Made by a program: the position numbers and the translations under genes. From Nonomuraea jabiensis (lineage in GTDB: Bacteria > Actinomycetota > Actinomycetes > Streptosporangiales > Streptosporangiaceae): DNA of 64,000 bases. Location: NCBI RefSeq assembly GCF_014204795.1, contig NZ_JACHMB010000001.1, forward strand, positions 1,302,001 to 1,366,000, written 5' to 3'. The notes under the pieces were generated by a model. It did not search any database. It worked only from the letters and a program-made list of their open reading frames with translations, and was not told the origin of the DNA. Numbering within the stretch: position 1 is the stretch's first letter; each line of letters opens with the position of its first letter. Shown piece by piece: positions 46,249 to 55,524 of this stretch.

Positions 46249-47426
46249 CCCACGGACTTGACCTCCGGGTAGCGCGACGCCGGGTCGTTCAGGAGGGGTT
46301 GCGGCTTCCCGCGCAGGTGGAGGTCGTAGAAGGCCGCGACGATCCGGCGCGTGATCTCCAGGGAGCGGGTGGCGGGCAGGTCGGCGCCGTCGTCGATGCC
46401 GAGTTGCTCGGAGAGCACGGAGATGTCGGTGAAGGAGGCGTGTTCGGTACCCGTCACCACGAACCAGCGCTTCCAGCCGGTGAGGTTCGGCCAGGACTGA
46501 TCCCAGGTGGGGTCCTTGCCCGGGCTGTGCTTGGCCTCCGAGCCGAGGAGCAGGTACGGCTTGGCCAGCCCGCCGCTGGGGACGGGGACGACGGCGGTGC
46601 CGTCGATGTTCATCCCGGCGCGCAGCCGGGAGTCCTTCAGCAGGGCGGCCACGGAGCTCGCGCCGCCCACGGAGTGGCCGCCCATGGCGATCCTGGATCG
46701 GTCGATCAGCTTGGGGTATCTGGCCAGCACCGAGTCAAGGACGAAGGTGACATCGGCCGCCCGGATCTGCCCGACCTTGGCGAAGAATGCCGGATTCTTC
46801 GGCTCGACCTCGCAGGCGACGCATTCGGCGACCCTCCCGTCGGGGAAGCTCGTGGCGACGTTCTCGTACGTGTGCCCGATGACGGCCACCGCGTAGCCCC
46901 GGCTGGCCAGGTCCTCGGCCAGGCCGGTCAGCGAGTAGCGGGGCTTGGTGAAGCCCGGGGAGAGGACCACGAGGGGCAGCCGGCCCTTGGCCGGCCTGGC
47001 GTCCTTGACGGCGTCGATCCGCGTCTTGCTGAGCAGATCACCCGGTACGCCGGAAGCGCCCGCCTCCTTCAACGTGAGCTCGGACTCCTTGACCGTCATG
47101 TACGGCGCCCGCGCCCCGCCGGCCTTCGCCGCCGGATACCAGAGCGAGACCATGAGCTCGCGCGCCTTCACGCTGGGCACCCAGGGGTCGGGGCGGGAGG
47201 TGTCCTTGAGGTGGAGGGAGGTCATGCCGACCGGCAGCTTGCCTGTCGGCTTGGGGATGCGCAGAGCGGAGGCGGGCACGCGGTTCCCGTCCGCGGCCTC
47301 CGAGGTGGACGTCCAGGAGGCGGGCACGTGGTTCCCGACCGCGGCCTGCGAGGTGGAGGCCCAGGAGGCGGCGGCCGGCAGGGCGAGGAGTACGGCGAGG
47401 GCAAGCCGCCCGATTCGGTGACTCAT
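46245..47426 (-). CDS. Secreted alpha/beta hydrolase (platelet-activating-factor acetylhydrolase-like)
   Basis: The 393-residue exported protein has a signal peptide (MSHRIGRLALAVLLALPAAA). Its alpha/beta hydrolase fold has nucleophile elbow GGHSVGGASSVA (Ser), strand LVVLSPGF and late His in TEHASF. The pattern is that of PAF-acetylhydrolase-like esterases. A perfect-length 48-bp duplication (47269-47316 and 47317-47364) repeats 16 residues just after the signal peptide. ATG 47426 begins the hydrophobic segment. Confidence 0.78.
   Translation of the reverse strand: MSHRIGRLALAVLLALPAAASWASTSQAAVGNHVPASWTSTSEAADGNRVPASALRIPKPTGKLPVGMTSLHLKDTSRPDPWVPSVKARELMVSLWYPAAKAGGARAPYMTVKESELTLKEAGASGVPGDLLSKTRIDAVKDARPAKGRLPLVVLSPGFTKPRYSLTGLAEDLASRGYAVAVIGHTYENVATSFPDGRVAECVACEVEPKNPAFFAKVGQIRAADVTFVLDSVLARYPKLIDRSRIAMGGHSVGGASSVAALLKDSRLRAGMNIDGTAVVPVPSGGLAKPYLLLGSEAKHSPGKDPTWDQSWPNLTGWKRWFVVTGTEHASFTDISVLSEQLGIDDGADLPATRSLEITRRIVAAFYDLHLRGKPQPLLNDPASRYPEVKSVG
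47269..47364 (-). repeat. 48-bp tandem duplication in the hydrolase signal region
   Basis: Two adjacent 48-bp units (47269-47316, 47317-47364) encode SWTSTSEAADGNRVPA and SWASTSQAAVGNHVPA. They span the predicted signal cleavage zone and have diverged by several substitutions, so the duplication is not very recent. Confidence 0.85.
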
Positions 47427-47551
47427 GGGCCCCGACGCTAGGGCCGGGCGATCTCCGTCCGCGTCGGCCGTGACGACGACATCGGCGGCGGGGTCGTCCT
47501 TGAGATGTACTCCGCTCCGCCGATGCCCCCATACGCCACGAACAGGACAAT

Positions 47552-48763
47552 GTGCGAGTGTCACTGATCAGAAGGCGATGGCGGGACCTGCTCCGTGCGG
47601 AGCACAGGCCCTCGCGTCGCGCGCTCGCGTTCGACGTCCTCCTCGCGGTCGCCTTGACCGTGCTGGCGGTGGTGGCGGCGGCCCCCGCCGTGGACGCCGT
47701 CCACAGCGTCGACCCCCTGCGGCTGCCTCCCCCGCCCCGGCCCGTCCTGCCCACCCACGGTGACGCGGTCGATCCGGGCCTGCTCTTCGCGGTGGCGATG
47801 ACGGCGTTGCCGCTGGCCGTACGGCGGCTGTACCCGCTGACCGCCTTCTGGGTGGTGCTGCTCGCCGCCCTGTCCACCGATGACGAGGCGACCTGGGTCA
47901 CCGTGGCGACCTGCGCCATCGCCGCCTATGGAGCGGTCGCCTACAGCCGCAACCGGCTGGTGGCGCTGGGCGGCCTGGTGCTGGCCACCGTGCTGGCGGG
48001 CATGGCCTTCAGTGATGCCGTGGCGGGGTTGCCGAGCTGGCTCGGGCCGTTCGTGGTGCTGCTGAGCGCTGGGGTCATGGCGAGCTTCGTCCGGTTGTGG
48101 CGGCAGCAGCTCGCCGAGCGGGACGAGAAGCTCCGCCGGGCCGTACAGGTGGAGCGCTCGCGCATCGCCGGCGAGCTGCACGACGTCGTCACCCACAATG
48201 TGAACGTGATGGTGATCCAGGCGGGGGCGGCGCGCAAGGTGATGGACACGGCGCCGGAGCGGGCCAAGGAGGCCATGCTCGCGGTGGAGACCAGCGGCAG
48301 GGCCGCCATGGCCGAGCTCCGCCACGTCATGGGCCTGCTGGCCGCCTCCGGCAGCGGGTCCGACCTTCTCGAACCGCAGCCGGGGCTCGACCAGCTCGGC
48401 TCGCTCATCGAGCGCGTGCGCGCGGCCGGGGTCGCGGTCAGCGCCGACATCGGTACGCCGGAGGGTCCGGTGCCGCCCGGGGTGGGGCTGGCCGTCTACC
48501 GCGTCGTCCAGGAGGCTCTCACCAACACGATCAAGCACGCGGGCGGCGCGGCCGTGTCGGTGGCGATCAGCCACACCGGCGACTGGCTGGACATCGAGGT
48601 CGCCGACCGCGGCGGCACTCCCGCGGCCCGTGCGGGGGGCGGCCAGGGCCGGGGGCTGATGGGGCTGCGCGAACGGCTGGCGCTCTACGACGGGACCCTG
48701 GAGGCGGGGCCGCGCAGCGGCGGAGGCTTCGTGACGAGGGCGCGCCTGCGGTGGACGGCATGA
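47552..48763 (+). CDS. Sensor histidine kinase, NarL/DesK type
   Basis: The 403-residue membrane kinase has about five hydrophobic segments in the first 190 residues. A HisKA_3 domain follows (His in RIAGELHDVVTHNV), then an HATPase_c domain with GRGLMGLRERLA. The extracytoplasmic loops are short, so the signal may be within the membrane. GTG 47552 is used; GTG 47558 is also possible. Its stop overlaps the ATG of the response regulator (ATGA). Confidence 0.88.
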   Translation: MRVSLIRRRWRDLLRAEHRPSRRALAFDVLLAVALTVLAVVAAAPAVDAVHSVDPLRLPPPPRPVLPTHGDAVDPGLLFAVAMTALPLAVRRLYPLTAFWVVLLAALSTDDEATWVTVATCAIAAYGAVAYSRNRLVALGGLVLATVLAGMAFSDAVAGLPSWLGPFVVLLSAGVMASFVRLWRQQLAERDEKLRRAVQVERSRIAGELHDVVTHNVNVMVIQAGAARKVMDTAPERAKEAMLAVETSGRAAMAELRHVMGLLAASGSGSDLLEPQPGLDQLGSLIERVRAAGVAVSADIGTPEGPVPPGVGLAVYRVVQEALTNTIKHAGGAAVSVAISHTGDWLDIEVADRGGTPAARAGGGQGRGLMGLRERLALYDGTLEAGPRSGGGFVTRARLRWTA

Positions 48764-49431
48764 ACGGGGCGCCGCGCGTGGTCATCGCCGACGACCAGGC
48801 GCTCGTGCGGAGCGGGTTCGGGATGATCCTGGCGGCCGACGGGATCGAGGTGGTCGCCGAGGCCGCCGACGGTGTCGAGGCGGTCGCCGCCGTCCGGCGG
48901 ACCCGTCCCGATCTCGTGCTCATGGACGTACGGATGCCGCGCATGGACGGCATCGAGGCCACCCGGCAGATCCTGTCCGGCGGCACGGGCGGGACCCGCG
49001 TCCTCATCCTGACCACGTACGACCTCGACCACTACGTCTACGCGGCGCTCACCGCCGGGGCCAGCGGCTTCCTGCTCAAGGACGTCTCCCCCGAGCACCT
49101 GGTGGCCGCGGTCCGCCTGGTGCGCACCGGGGACGCGCTGCTCGCGCCCGCGATCACCCGCCGCCTGATCGAGCGCTTCGCCCGCCACGGCGAGCCCGCT
49201 CACCGCGCCGTGCACGGCGACCTGTCGCAGCTGACCCCGCGCGAGCTGGAGGTCCTGCGCCTGCTCGCGACCGGCATGAGCAACGCCGAGCTCGCCGACC
49301 GCCTGGTGCTGAGCCCGACGACGGTCAAGACGCACGTCGCGCGCATCCTGTCGAAACTGGAGCTCCGGGACCGCGTCCAGGCCGTCGTCCTCGCCTACGA
49401 GACCGGCCTGGTCACGCGTAAAGCTCCTTGA
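48760..49431 (+). CDS. LuxR/NarL-family response regulator
   Basis: The 223-residue protein has a receiver domain (VIADDQALVRSG; phospho-acceptor Asp in LVLMDVRMPRMDG; Lys in FLLKDVSPEH). A GerE/LuxR HTH follows (LTPRELEVLRLLATGMSNAE, then TTVKTHVARILSKL). ATG 48760 overlaps the kinase stop, so the pair forms a complete two-component system. Target genes are not evident in the window. Confidence 0.92.
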   Translation: MNGAPRVVIADDQALVRSGFGMILAADGIEVVAEAADGVEAVAAVRRTRPDLVLMDVRMPRMDGIEATRQILSGGTGGTRVLILTTYDLDHYVYAALTAGASGFLLKDVSPEHLVAAVRLVRTGDALLAPAITRRLIERFARHGEPAHRAVHGDLSQLTPRELEVLRLLATGMSNAELADRLVLSPTTVKTHVARILSKLELRDRVQAVVLAYETGLVTRKAP

Positions 49432-50851
49432 GGCCGACCCGGCGGACGCCTTCGGGGATGTCGTCGTGGAACCCGGCCCCGCTGTAGCAGGCCAGCACCG
49501 TGTCCCTCGTGTCGTACCCCTTCACCGACAGCAGATCCCGAGCCCGCCGCAGCCGGTCCACGTGCCCAGCGGTCATCGCCTTGTCCCACTTGGCCTCTCC
49601 CAGGGACAGGATCCGCTGCGGACGCCCAGGTTCCTCCTGAGCGAGAACCGCCACGTCCACCTGGATCTGCGTCCGGTTGTGCGGGTCGGCCACCACCCCC
49701 GCGGCCACCCTGCCGGGCAGTTCGCCGAACACCTCCTCTTCCGCGAACATCGCCCACTCCCTGCAGAGGGCTTCGAAGTGCGGCCCGACCACCTGAGACA
49801 GGAAGGTGGCACGGGAATTGCTCCAGGCGGCCTCGGTCCGGCCCCGTTCCAGCCGGGTCCACTCGCGGCGCATCACCGCCTCGTAGAAAACGATCAACGG
49901 CTCGCAGATCCGGTAGAGGGACCTCCCCTTCCTGAACGCGTCCTCTTCACGGGCGATCAGCTGCGAGTCCTCCAAGACCGAAAGCGGATGCCCGATGTCG
50001 GTGGATTTGCGGCCTATGTGGTTCGCGATACCGCCACGCGTGGCATTCCCCGCCGCGATGGCCCCCAGCACCGCGTGGTGGATGGCCCGGTCGCGGACAT
50101 CGGCCCTCTCCGCCATCAGGTGGCGGGCCTCGTGGTACAGCGGGATCGCCGGATTGAGCACAGTGCGGGCCACCCAGGCGTCGAAGTCCTCCACCGACTC
50201 GGGAACATCCCCGGCCACGACCTCGCGCCGGTACGCCGGGATGCCGCCCACGATGGAGTGGACCAGCACCGCGAGACGGTGATCGTCGAGGCCCCAGAAC
50301 CTGGCGGACGCCTTGTGATCCAGTGGTCTCACGACGAGGTCGAGGCTCGCGCGCCCGCACAGAGGCGCGTTGTCGTCCAGGAGGCGGCCCATCGCCTCGG
50401 GCGCCGAGCCGCAGAGGAGCAGGCGCGTCCTGCCCTGCCCCGCGGGTCCCCTGGGATCGAGGTGGTGCTGGATCAGCGAGGGGAGGGAAGGCGAGACCCT
50501 GCTCAAGTGAGGGAACTCATCGATCACGACGAGCCCCTCCGGAACGACGGAGAGCAGCCGCTCCAGCGCCTCGTCCCAGTTGGCGAAGGCCAATCGCCCG
50601 CCTCCGGTGTGCGGCGCCAGGGCCTGGCCGAAGCGGGTCAGCGCCGCGGACTCGGCCTCCTCCGCGGCGGTGAGGAAGAATCCCCCGACTTCCCGGGTCA
50701 GGGCGTCGAGCAGGTAGGTCTTGCCTAGCAGCCGCCTGCCGCTCACCAGGCCGAGGCGCACGTCAGGGCTGGGTGATGCGGCGAATCTGACCAGGTCCGC
50801 CCATTCACGATCGCGGCCGAAGACGTGGGCGGGCTTGGTGACCGAACTCAT
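49412..50851 (-). CDS. Archaeal-type ATPase with DUF234 nuclease-like C-terminus
   Basis: The 479-residue protein has an AAA/STAND-like ATPase domain (about 10-230): Walker A GRRLLGKT at 38-45, Walker B VVIDEFPHL at 107-115. A winged helix follows (about 255-330), then a C-terminal DUF234 region. Its pattern DVAVLAQ then LSLGEAKWDK is a PD-(D/E)xK-type nuclease core. The family is frequent in archaea and scattered in bacteria, with no settled role. The end overlaps the response-regulator gene by 20 bp, convergently. Confidence 0.8.
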   Translation of the reverse strand: MSSVTKPAHVFGRDREWADLVRFAASPSPDVRLGLVSGRRLLGKTYLLDALTREVGGFFLTAAEEAESAALTRFGQALAPHTGGGRLAFANWDEALERLLSVVPEGLVVIDEFPHLSRVSPSLPSLIQHHLDPRGPAGQGRTRLLLCGSAPEAMGRLLDDNAPLCGRASLDLVVRPLDHKASARFWGLDDHRLAVLVHSIVGGIPAYRREVVAGDVPESVEDFDAWVARTVLNPAIPLYHEARHLMAERADVRDRAIHHAVLGAIAAGNATRGGIANHIGRKSTDIGHPLSVLEDSQLIAREEDAFRKGRSLYRICEPLIVFYEAVMRREWTRLERGRTEAAWSNSRATFLSQVVGPHFEALCREWAMFAEEEVFGELPGRVAAGVVADPHNRTQIQVDVAVLAQEEPGRPQRILSLGEAKWDKAMTAGHVDRLRRARDLLSVKGYDTRDTVLACYSGAGFHDDIPEGVRRVGLKELYA

Positions 50852-50934
50852 AGGAGAACTATGCGGCCATGGGGTGGACACCTTGGCTGTAGATCCCCAA
50901 ACCCATTTCGTATTGGGTCGCTTAGGGTGTCTTC

Positions 50935-52632
50935 ATGGAGGCAGGAAAGGCGATCTTCGAAACCGTCGACAAGCTTCGTCAGCGGCGCACGGCCCCGCTG
51001 GTGCTGGAGCTCGATCTCACAGAGGGCCTCACCGAGGGCCCGCCGACGGACCCGCTCGCCGCGGTGCTGTCCATGCGTAAGACGCGCCTGTCCGACGTCC
51101 TGTCCGGGCTGAAGCGCGCCAGGCAGGACTCCAGGGTCAAGGCGCTGGTGGTGAAGATCGGGGGCAACCCGCTGGGCCTGGCCATGGTGCAGGAGCTGCG
51201 CCAGGCGGTGATCCAGTTCAGGGCGTCGGGCAAGCTGACCGTCGCGTTCTCGGAGACGTTCGGGGAGTTCGGCGGCGGCACGGTGCCGTACTACCTGGCC
51301 ACCGCGTTCGAGCGCGTCTACCTGCAGCCGAGCGGCGACGTCGGGCTGACCGGGGTGGCGCTGGAGCAGCGATTCCTCAAGGGGGCCCTGACGAAGCTGG
51401 GTGTCGGGTACGAGGCCGGGCAGCGGCACGAGTACAAGACCGCCGTCAACACCTTCACCCAGGACCACATGACCGAGCCGCACCGCGAGTCCATGGGGCG
51501 CATCGTCGAGTCGGTCACCGAGAGCCTCAGCGCGGGCATCGCCGACGGGCGCCGGCTCGACCCGGGCAAGGTGCGGGAGCTGATCGACCGCGGTCCGTTC
51601 ACCGCCTCCGAGGCGCTGGAGGCCGGGCTGGTCGACGGGCTGGCGTACCGGGACGAGGTGTACGAGCAGGTCAAGCAGGCGGCGGGCGACGACTCGCACC
51701 TGCTGTACGTGTCCAGGTACGCCAGGGGCGCGGCCGTGCGGAAGCTGCCGCACCCGACGGCGGACGGGATCGCGCTCATCCACGGCACCGGCATGATCAG
51801 GACCGGCCGCAGCGGGCGCAGCCCGCTCGGCGGGGGCGGGGCGATGGGCTCCGACACGATCAGCGCCGCCTTCCGGGCGGCCCGGCGGGACGAGCACGTC
51901 AAGGCGGTCGTGTTCCGGGTGGACAGCCCCGGCGGCTCGTACGTGGCCTCCGACACGGTCTGGCGCGAGGTGACCCTCACGCGCAAGGTCAAGCCGGTGA
52001 TCGTCTCGATGGGCGACCTGGCGGCGTCCGGCGGCTATTTCGTGGCGATGGCCGCCGACGTGATCGTGGCCCAGCCCGGCACGCTGACGGGCTCGATCGG
52101 CGTGTACGGCGGCAAGCCCGTCGTGGCAGAAATGCTCGAAAAAATCGGCATAAATTCGGAAATGGTGGCGTCCGGGACTAACGCCGGAATGTTCTCCACC
52201 TCTCGCAGCTTCTCCCCCGAGCAATGGGAGCGAGTGAACGCCTGGCTCGACCGAATTTACGATGACTTCGTGGGCAAGGTCGCCGCGAGCCGCGACCTGA
52301 CCCGGGAGCGCGCCCACGAGCTGGCCCGCGGCCGCGTCTGGACCGGCGCCGACGCGCACGCCAGCGGGCTCGTCGACGAGCTGGGCGGCCTGGAGGACGC
52401 GCTGGCCCTGGCCAGGAAGCGGGCCGGCCTCTCCGACGACGCCCCCGTACGCGCCTACCCCCGGCTCAACCCGCTGGAGCGGCTGCGCGGCCCCGACTCC
52501 AGCGAGGACAAGTCCGCCGCCCTGGCCCGCCTGCGCCTGGACGGGTGGGGTCCCCTCGCCCGCCTGTCCGCCGAGCTCGGCCTCCCCGCCGCGGGCCCGC
52601 TGCTGCTCCCCACGTGGTACGTGATCCGCTGA
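50935..52632 (+). CDS. sppA: Signal peptide peptidase SppA (long, 67-kDa type)
   Basis: The 565-residue protein has two SppA halves of the ClpP/crotonase fold. Lys168 in EYKTAVNTF (first half) and Ser365 in LAASGGYFVAMAAD (second half) form the Ser/Lys dyad across domains, as in E. coli SppA. No N-terminal membrane segment is visible, unlike the E. coli enzyme, so it may be cytoplasmic or peripheral. It degrades signal-peptide remnants or other membrane peptides. ATG 50935 is about 80 bp from the divergent ATPase. Confidence 0.9.
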   Translation: MEAGKAIFETVDKLRQRRTAPLVLELDLTEGLTEGPPTDPLAAVLSMRKTRLSDVLSGLKRARQDSRVKALVVKIGGNPLGLAMVQELRQAVIQFRASGKLTVAFSETFGEFGGGTVPYYLATAFERVYLQPSGDVGLTGVALEQRFLKGALTKLGVGYEAGQRHEYKTAVNTFTQDHMTEPHRESMGRIVESVTESLSAGIADGRRLDPGKVRELIDRGPFTASEALEAGLVDGLAYRDEVYEQVKQAAGDDSHLLYVSRYARGAAVRKLPHPTADGIALIHGTGMIRTGRSGRSPLGGGGAMGSDTISAAFRAARRDEHVKAVVFRVDSPGGSYVASDTVWREVTLTRKVKPVIVSMGDLAASGGYFVAMAADVIVAQPGTLTGSIGVYGGKPVVAEMLEKIGINSEMVASGTNAGMFSTSRSFSPEQWERVNAWLDRIYDDFVGKVAASRDLTRERAHELARGRVWTGADAHASGLVDELGGLEDALALARKRAGLSDDAPVRAYPRLNPLERLRGPDSSEDKSAALARLRLDGWGPLARLSAELGLPAAGPLLLPTWYVIR

Positions 52633-52636
52633 GCGC

Positions 52637-53119
52637 TCACGTTCCGACCGGGCGGTAGCGGGAGCGGAGCCGTACCAGAGGCTGGAGAGAGGGCTCGACG
52701 TAGGGGACCGCGAGGACGGCGGCGATGAAGAGGGTGTGATCCCCGGCCGGGACCACTGTGGTGGTCTCGGCCTCCAGGGCGGCCACCCCGCCCTCCACCA
52801 CCAGCGCGCCGGAGTGCGTTCCCCGGTGATGCGGCGTGCCCGCCAGCAGCAGCCGGGCGCTGGGGCGGCCGGCGGTGGCGAAGCGGCTGGCGATGGCCGC
52901 CTGGCCGGACGACAGGAGCGAGGCCGCCCAGCGGTCCTGCCGGAGCAGGACCTCGTTGAGGTAGCCGCCGCTGGCCAGGCTCACCAGGAGGAGCGGGGGC
53001 TCCAGCGAGACGGACATCAGCGCCGACACCGTGACGCCCAGGTCGTCGCGCCCATCGCGTACGGTCACCACGGCCACCCCGGCCGCGAGCTGCGCCATCG
53101 CCTCCGTGAACTCGCTCAC
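52637..53119 (-). CDS. Flavin reductase-like FMN-binding protein
   Basis: The 160-residue protein matches the flavin reductase-like family: N-terminal FTEAMAQLAAGVAVVTV, then VTVSALMSVSLEPPLLLVSL and the HTLFIAAVLAV region near the end. It would bind FMN or reduce free flavin with NAD(P)H, often for a partner monooxygenase. No partner lies adjacent. GTG 53119 is the start. Confidence 0.85.
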   Translation of the reverse strand: MSEFTEAMAQLAAGVAVVTVRDGRDDLGVTVSALMSVSLEPPLLLVSLASGGYLNEVLLRQDRWAASLLSSGQAAIASRFATAGRPSARLLLAGTPHHRGTHSGALVVEGGVAALEAETTTVVPAGDHTLFIAAVLAVPYVEPSLQPLVRLRSRYRPVGT

Positions 53120-53177
53120 GGCACGAACCTAGCGGTGCGGGCCCCCGGACGGCGGGGACCCGCACCGGAAGGCGGCG

Positions 53178-54116
53178 TCAGCCGAGGCCGTTGGAGGTCA
53201 GCCATTCCTTGGCCACGGTGCCGGGCTCGTCCTTGTTGACGGAGATCTTCTGCATCATGTCCAGGAGGGACTGCGTGGTGAGCTTCGCCGAGACGGCGTT
53301 CAGCGTGGTCTTGATCGTGTCGGTGGCGGCCGCCTTGTTGAGGAGCGGCGTCACGTTCTGGGCGGGGAAGATGTTCTTGGGGTCCTGCAGCGGCACGAGG
53401 TTGTTGGCCGTCATCTTGGGGTCGGTGGTGAACACGTTGCCGACCTGGATCGTGCCGTCCTTGATCGCGTCAGCCGTGGTCGGGCCCGTGGGCTTCCACT
53501 GCTTGAACTCGATCCCGTAGACCTCCTTGAACCGCGCCTCCCACCGCTTCTTGAACTCGGGCGGGCCGCCGACGACGAAGGTCTTGGAGACCTTGGCCAG
53601 GTCCTCCATGGTGTTCAGCGACTGCTTGGTCTGGGTGTCCTTGGTGATGGACAGGCTGTCCTTGTCCTCGGCCGGGGAGGAGTCGAGCACCTCGAGCTCG
53701 GCGGGGAGCTTCTCCTTCAGCGCGGCGTTGACCTCGTCGGTGGTCGCGGCCGTGTTCTTGAGGTCGACGAAGGCCAGCAGGTTGCCGTTGTACTCGGGCA
53801 CGATGGTCAGGCCACCGCTCTTGACCTGGTCGATGACGACCTCGCGGCTGCCGATGCGCGGCTTCTCCTCCACCTGCACGCCCTTGGCCTCCAGCGCCTG
53901 GGCGTAGATCGACCCGAGCAGCACGCTCTCGTCGAAGTCGAAGGATCCGATGACGGCCTTGCCCCCGCCCCCGCCCCCGCTTGAAGCCGAACCGCTGGGG
54001 GCCGCGCTCGAGGTGTCGAGCGGGTTTCCTCCAGTGTTGCCGCCGCCACCGCCACAGGCGGCCAGCGCGAGCATCGCCGAAACGAACACCCCGGCGATGC
54101 CGTACTTGCGTCCCAT
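53178..54116 (-). CDS. Osmoprotectant ABC transporter substrate-binding lipoprotein
   Basis: The 312-residue lipoprotein has a lipobox (ALAACGGGG, Cys21) and a Gly/Ser-rich linker, then an OpuAC/ProX-type domain (VIGSFDFDESVLLGSIYAQ, VVIDQVKSGGLTIVPEYNG). It binds glycine betaine, choline or related solutes outside the membrane. It is the last gene of the minus-strand transporter operon, 38 bp after the second permease. Confidence 0.9.
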   Translation of the reverse strand: MGRKYGIAGVFVSAMLALAACGGGGGNTGGNPLDTSSAAPSGSASSGGGGGGKAVIGSFDFDESVLLGSIYAQALEAKGVQVEEKPRIGSREVVIDQVKSGGLTIVPEYNGNLLAFVDLKNTAATTDEVNAALKEKLPAELEVLDSSPAEDKDSLSITKDTQTKQSLNTMEDLAKVSKTFVVGGPPEFKKRWEARFKEVYGIEFKQWKPTGPTTADAIKDGTIQVGNVFTTDPKMTANNLVPLQDPKNIFPAQNVTPLLNKAAATDTIKTTLNAVSAKLTTQSLLDMMQKISVNKDEPGTVAKEWLTSNGLG

Positions 54117-54154
54117 CTTGCTTTTCCCTTCTAAGCGGGAGGTAATACAGGAGA

Positions 54155-54847
54155 CTAGCGGACCTTAAGCCGTCGGCTCACCCCCGGGGAGACCGTCACT
54201 CTCTGGGCGAGCGTGAACAATATCTGGACCACCAGGGCAAACAGCACAACCAGTACTGAACCACCGACGACGCTCGCGTAATCCTTCGTCGCGAAACCGT
54301 CGATCACGAACCGCCCCAGACCGCCGAGCCCGGTGTACGAGGCGACGGTGGTGGTGGCCACGACCTGGATCGCCGACAGCCGGCAGCCCAGCAGGATCAG
54401 CGGCAGCGCGACCGGGACGAGCACCTGCCCGAGCACCTGCCCGCCGCGCAGCCCCATCCCGTACGCGGCGTCGCGCAGCTCGGGATCGACCCCCTTGATG
54501 CCCTCGAACGTGTTGACCAGGATCGGCGGCACCGACAGCAGCACCAGCGGGATGATCACCGGCCAGCTCGAGGCCGTGCCCAGCAGCAGCACGAACATCA
54601 CCAGCAGGCCCAGCGTGGGCAGCGCCCTGGCCAGGTTCGCGGTGACGGCGACCAGCACCTCGCCCCGGCCCGTGTGGCCGATCAGCAGCCCCAGCGGCAC
54701 CGCGATCGCCACGGCCAGGGCCAGCGCCAGGGCCGAGAACTCCAGGTGCTCCAGCAGGCGCATGGGGATGCCGTCGGGGCCGGACCAGTTGGCGCCGTTG
54801 CCGAAAAACTCGGTCAGCCAGCCGAAGAACGCGGTGAGCCAGCTCAC
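54155..54847 (-). CDS. Osmoprotectant ABC transporter permease (second subunit)
   Basis: This BPD-type permease of 230 residues has about five to six membrane helices and an EAA-like loop (ELRDAAYGMGLRGGQVLGQV). GTG 54847 is chosen because it overlaps the previous permease stop (GTGA, 54844-54847) and follows AAGGGGGCAGGG; the frame extends to 54877. It pairs with the other permease to form the channel. Confidence 0.88.
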   Translation of the reverse strand: MSWLTAFFGWLTEFFGNGANWSGPDGIPMRLLEHLEFSALALALAVAIAVPLGLLIGHTGRGEVLVAVTANLARALPTLGLLVMFVLLLGTASSWPVIIPLVLLSVPPILVNTFEGIKGVDPELRDAAYGMGLRGGQVLGQVLVPVALPLILLGCRLSAIQVVATTTVASYTGLGGLGRFVIDGFATKDYASVVGGSVLVVLFALVVQILFTLAQRVTVSPGVSRRLKVR

Positions 54848-55524
54848 GATCCCTGCCCCCTTCGGGCCCGTACCCATGGAGTGAGCAGCCGCTGCGCCAG
54901 CACCAGCAGCCCGTCGGCGACCAGCGCCAGCGCCACGACCAGCACGATCCCGACGATCACCGGCGGCATGAACGGGTTCTGGTAGGCCCGCGTGAACAGC
55001 CCGCCGAGCCCGCCCTGCCCGATCAGCGCGCCCACGCTGACCAGGCTGATGCTGGAGACCGCGACCACCCGCAGCCCCGCCAGCACGACGGGGACGGCGA
55101 TCGGCAGCTCGACCGCGAGCAGCCTGCGCAGCGGCGTGAACCCCATCGCGACCGCCGACTGCCGCACGTGGTCGGGCACCGAGCCGAGCCCGTCCACGAC
55201 GGCCGGGATCAGCACGGCCATGCCGTAGAAGGTCAGCGGGATGATCACCGTGGCCTGCGACAGCCCGGTCACCGAGATCAGCAGCATGAAGACCGGCAGC
55301 GAGGGGAGCGCGTAGACGACGTTCATGAAGCCGGCGGTCGGCTGGTAGAGCCAGCGCCAGCGCACGCAGGCCAGTCCCAGCGGCAGCGCCACGACCAGCG
55401 CGAACAGGATCGGCACGAGGGACATGGTCAGGTGGTCGATGAGCAGGTTCTTGATGCTGTCGACCCGGCCGGTATCCCAGTTACGCCCGATCCATTCCCA
55501 TATGGAAGGAGGGCCGTCAGCCAT
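54844..55524 (-). CDS. Osmoprotectant ABC transporter permease (first subunit)
   Basis: The 226-residue BPD-type permease has helices starting near LTMSLVPILFALVVALPLG and an EAA-like loop (HVRQSAVAMGFTPLRRL). ATG 55524 overlaps the ATPase stop by 8 bp, so it is translationally coupled. A longer frame upstream to 55761 is a shadow of the ATPase gene. Confidence 0.9.
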   Translation of the reverse strand: MADGPPSIWEWIGRNWDTGRVDSIKNLLIDHLTMSLVPILFALVVALPLGLACVRWRWLYQPTAGFMNVVYALPSLPVFMLLISVTGLSQATVIIPLTFYGMAVLIPAVVDGLGSVPDHVRQSAVAMGFTPLRRLLAVELPIAVPVVLAGLRVVAVSSISLVSVGALIGQGGLGGLFTRAYQNPFMPPVIVGIVLVVALALVADGLLVLAQRLLTPWVRARRGQGS

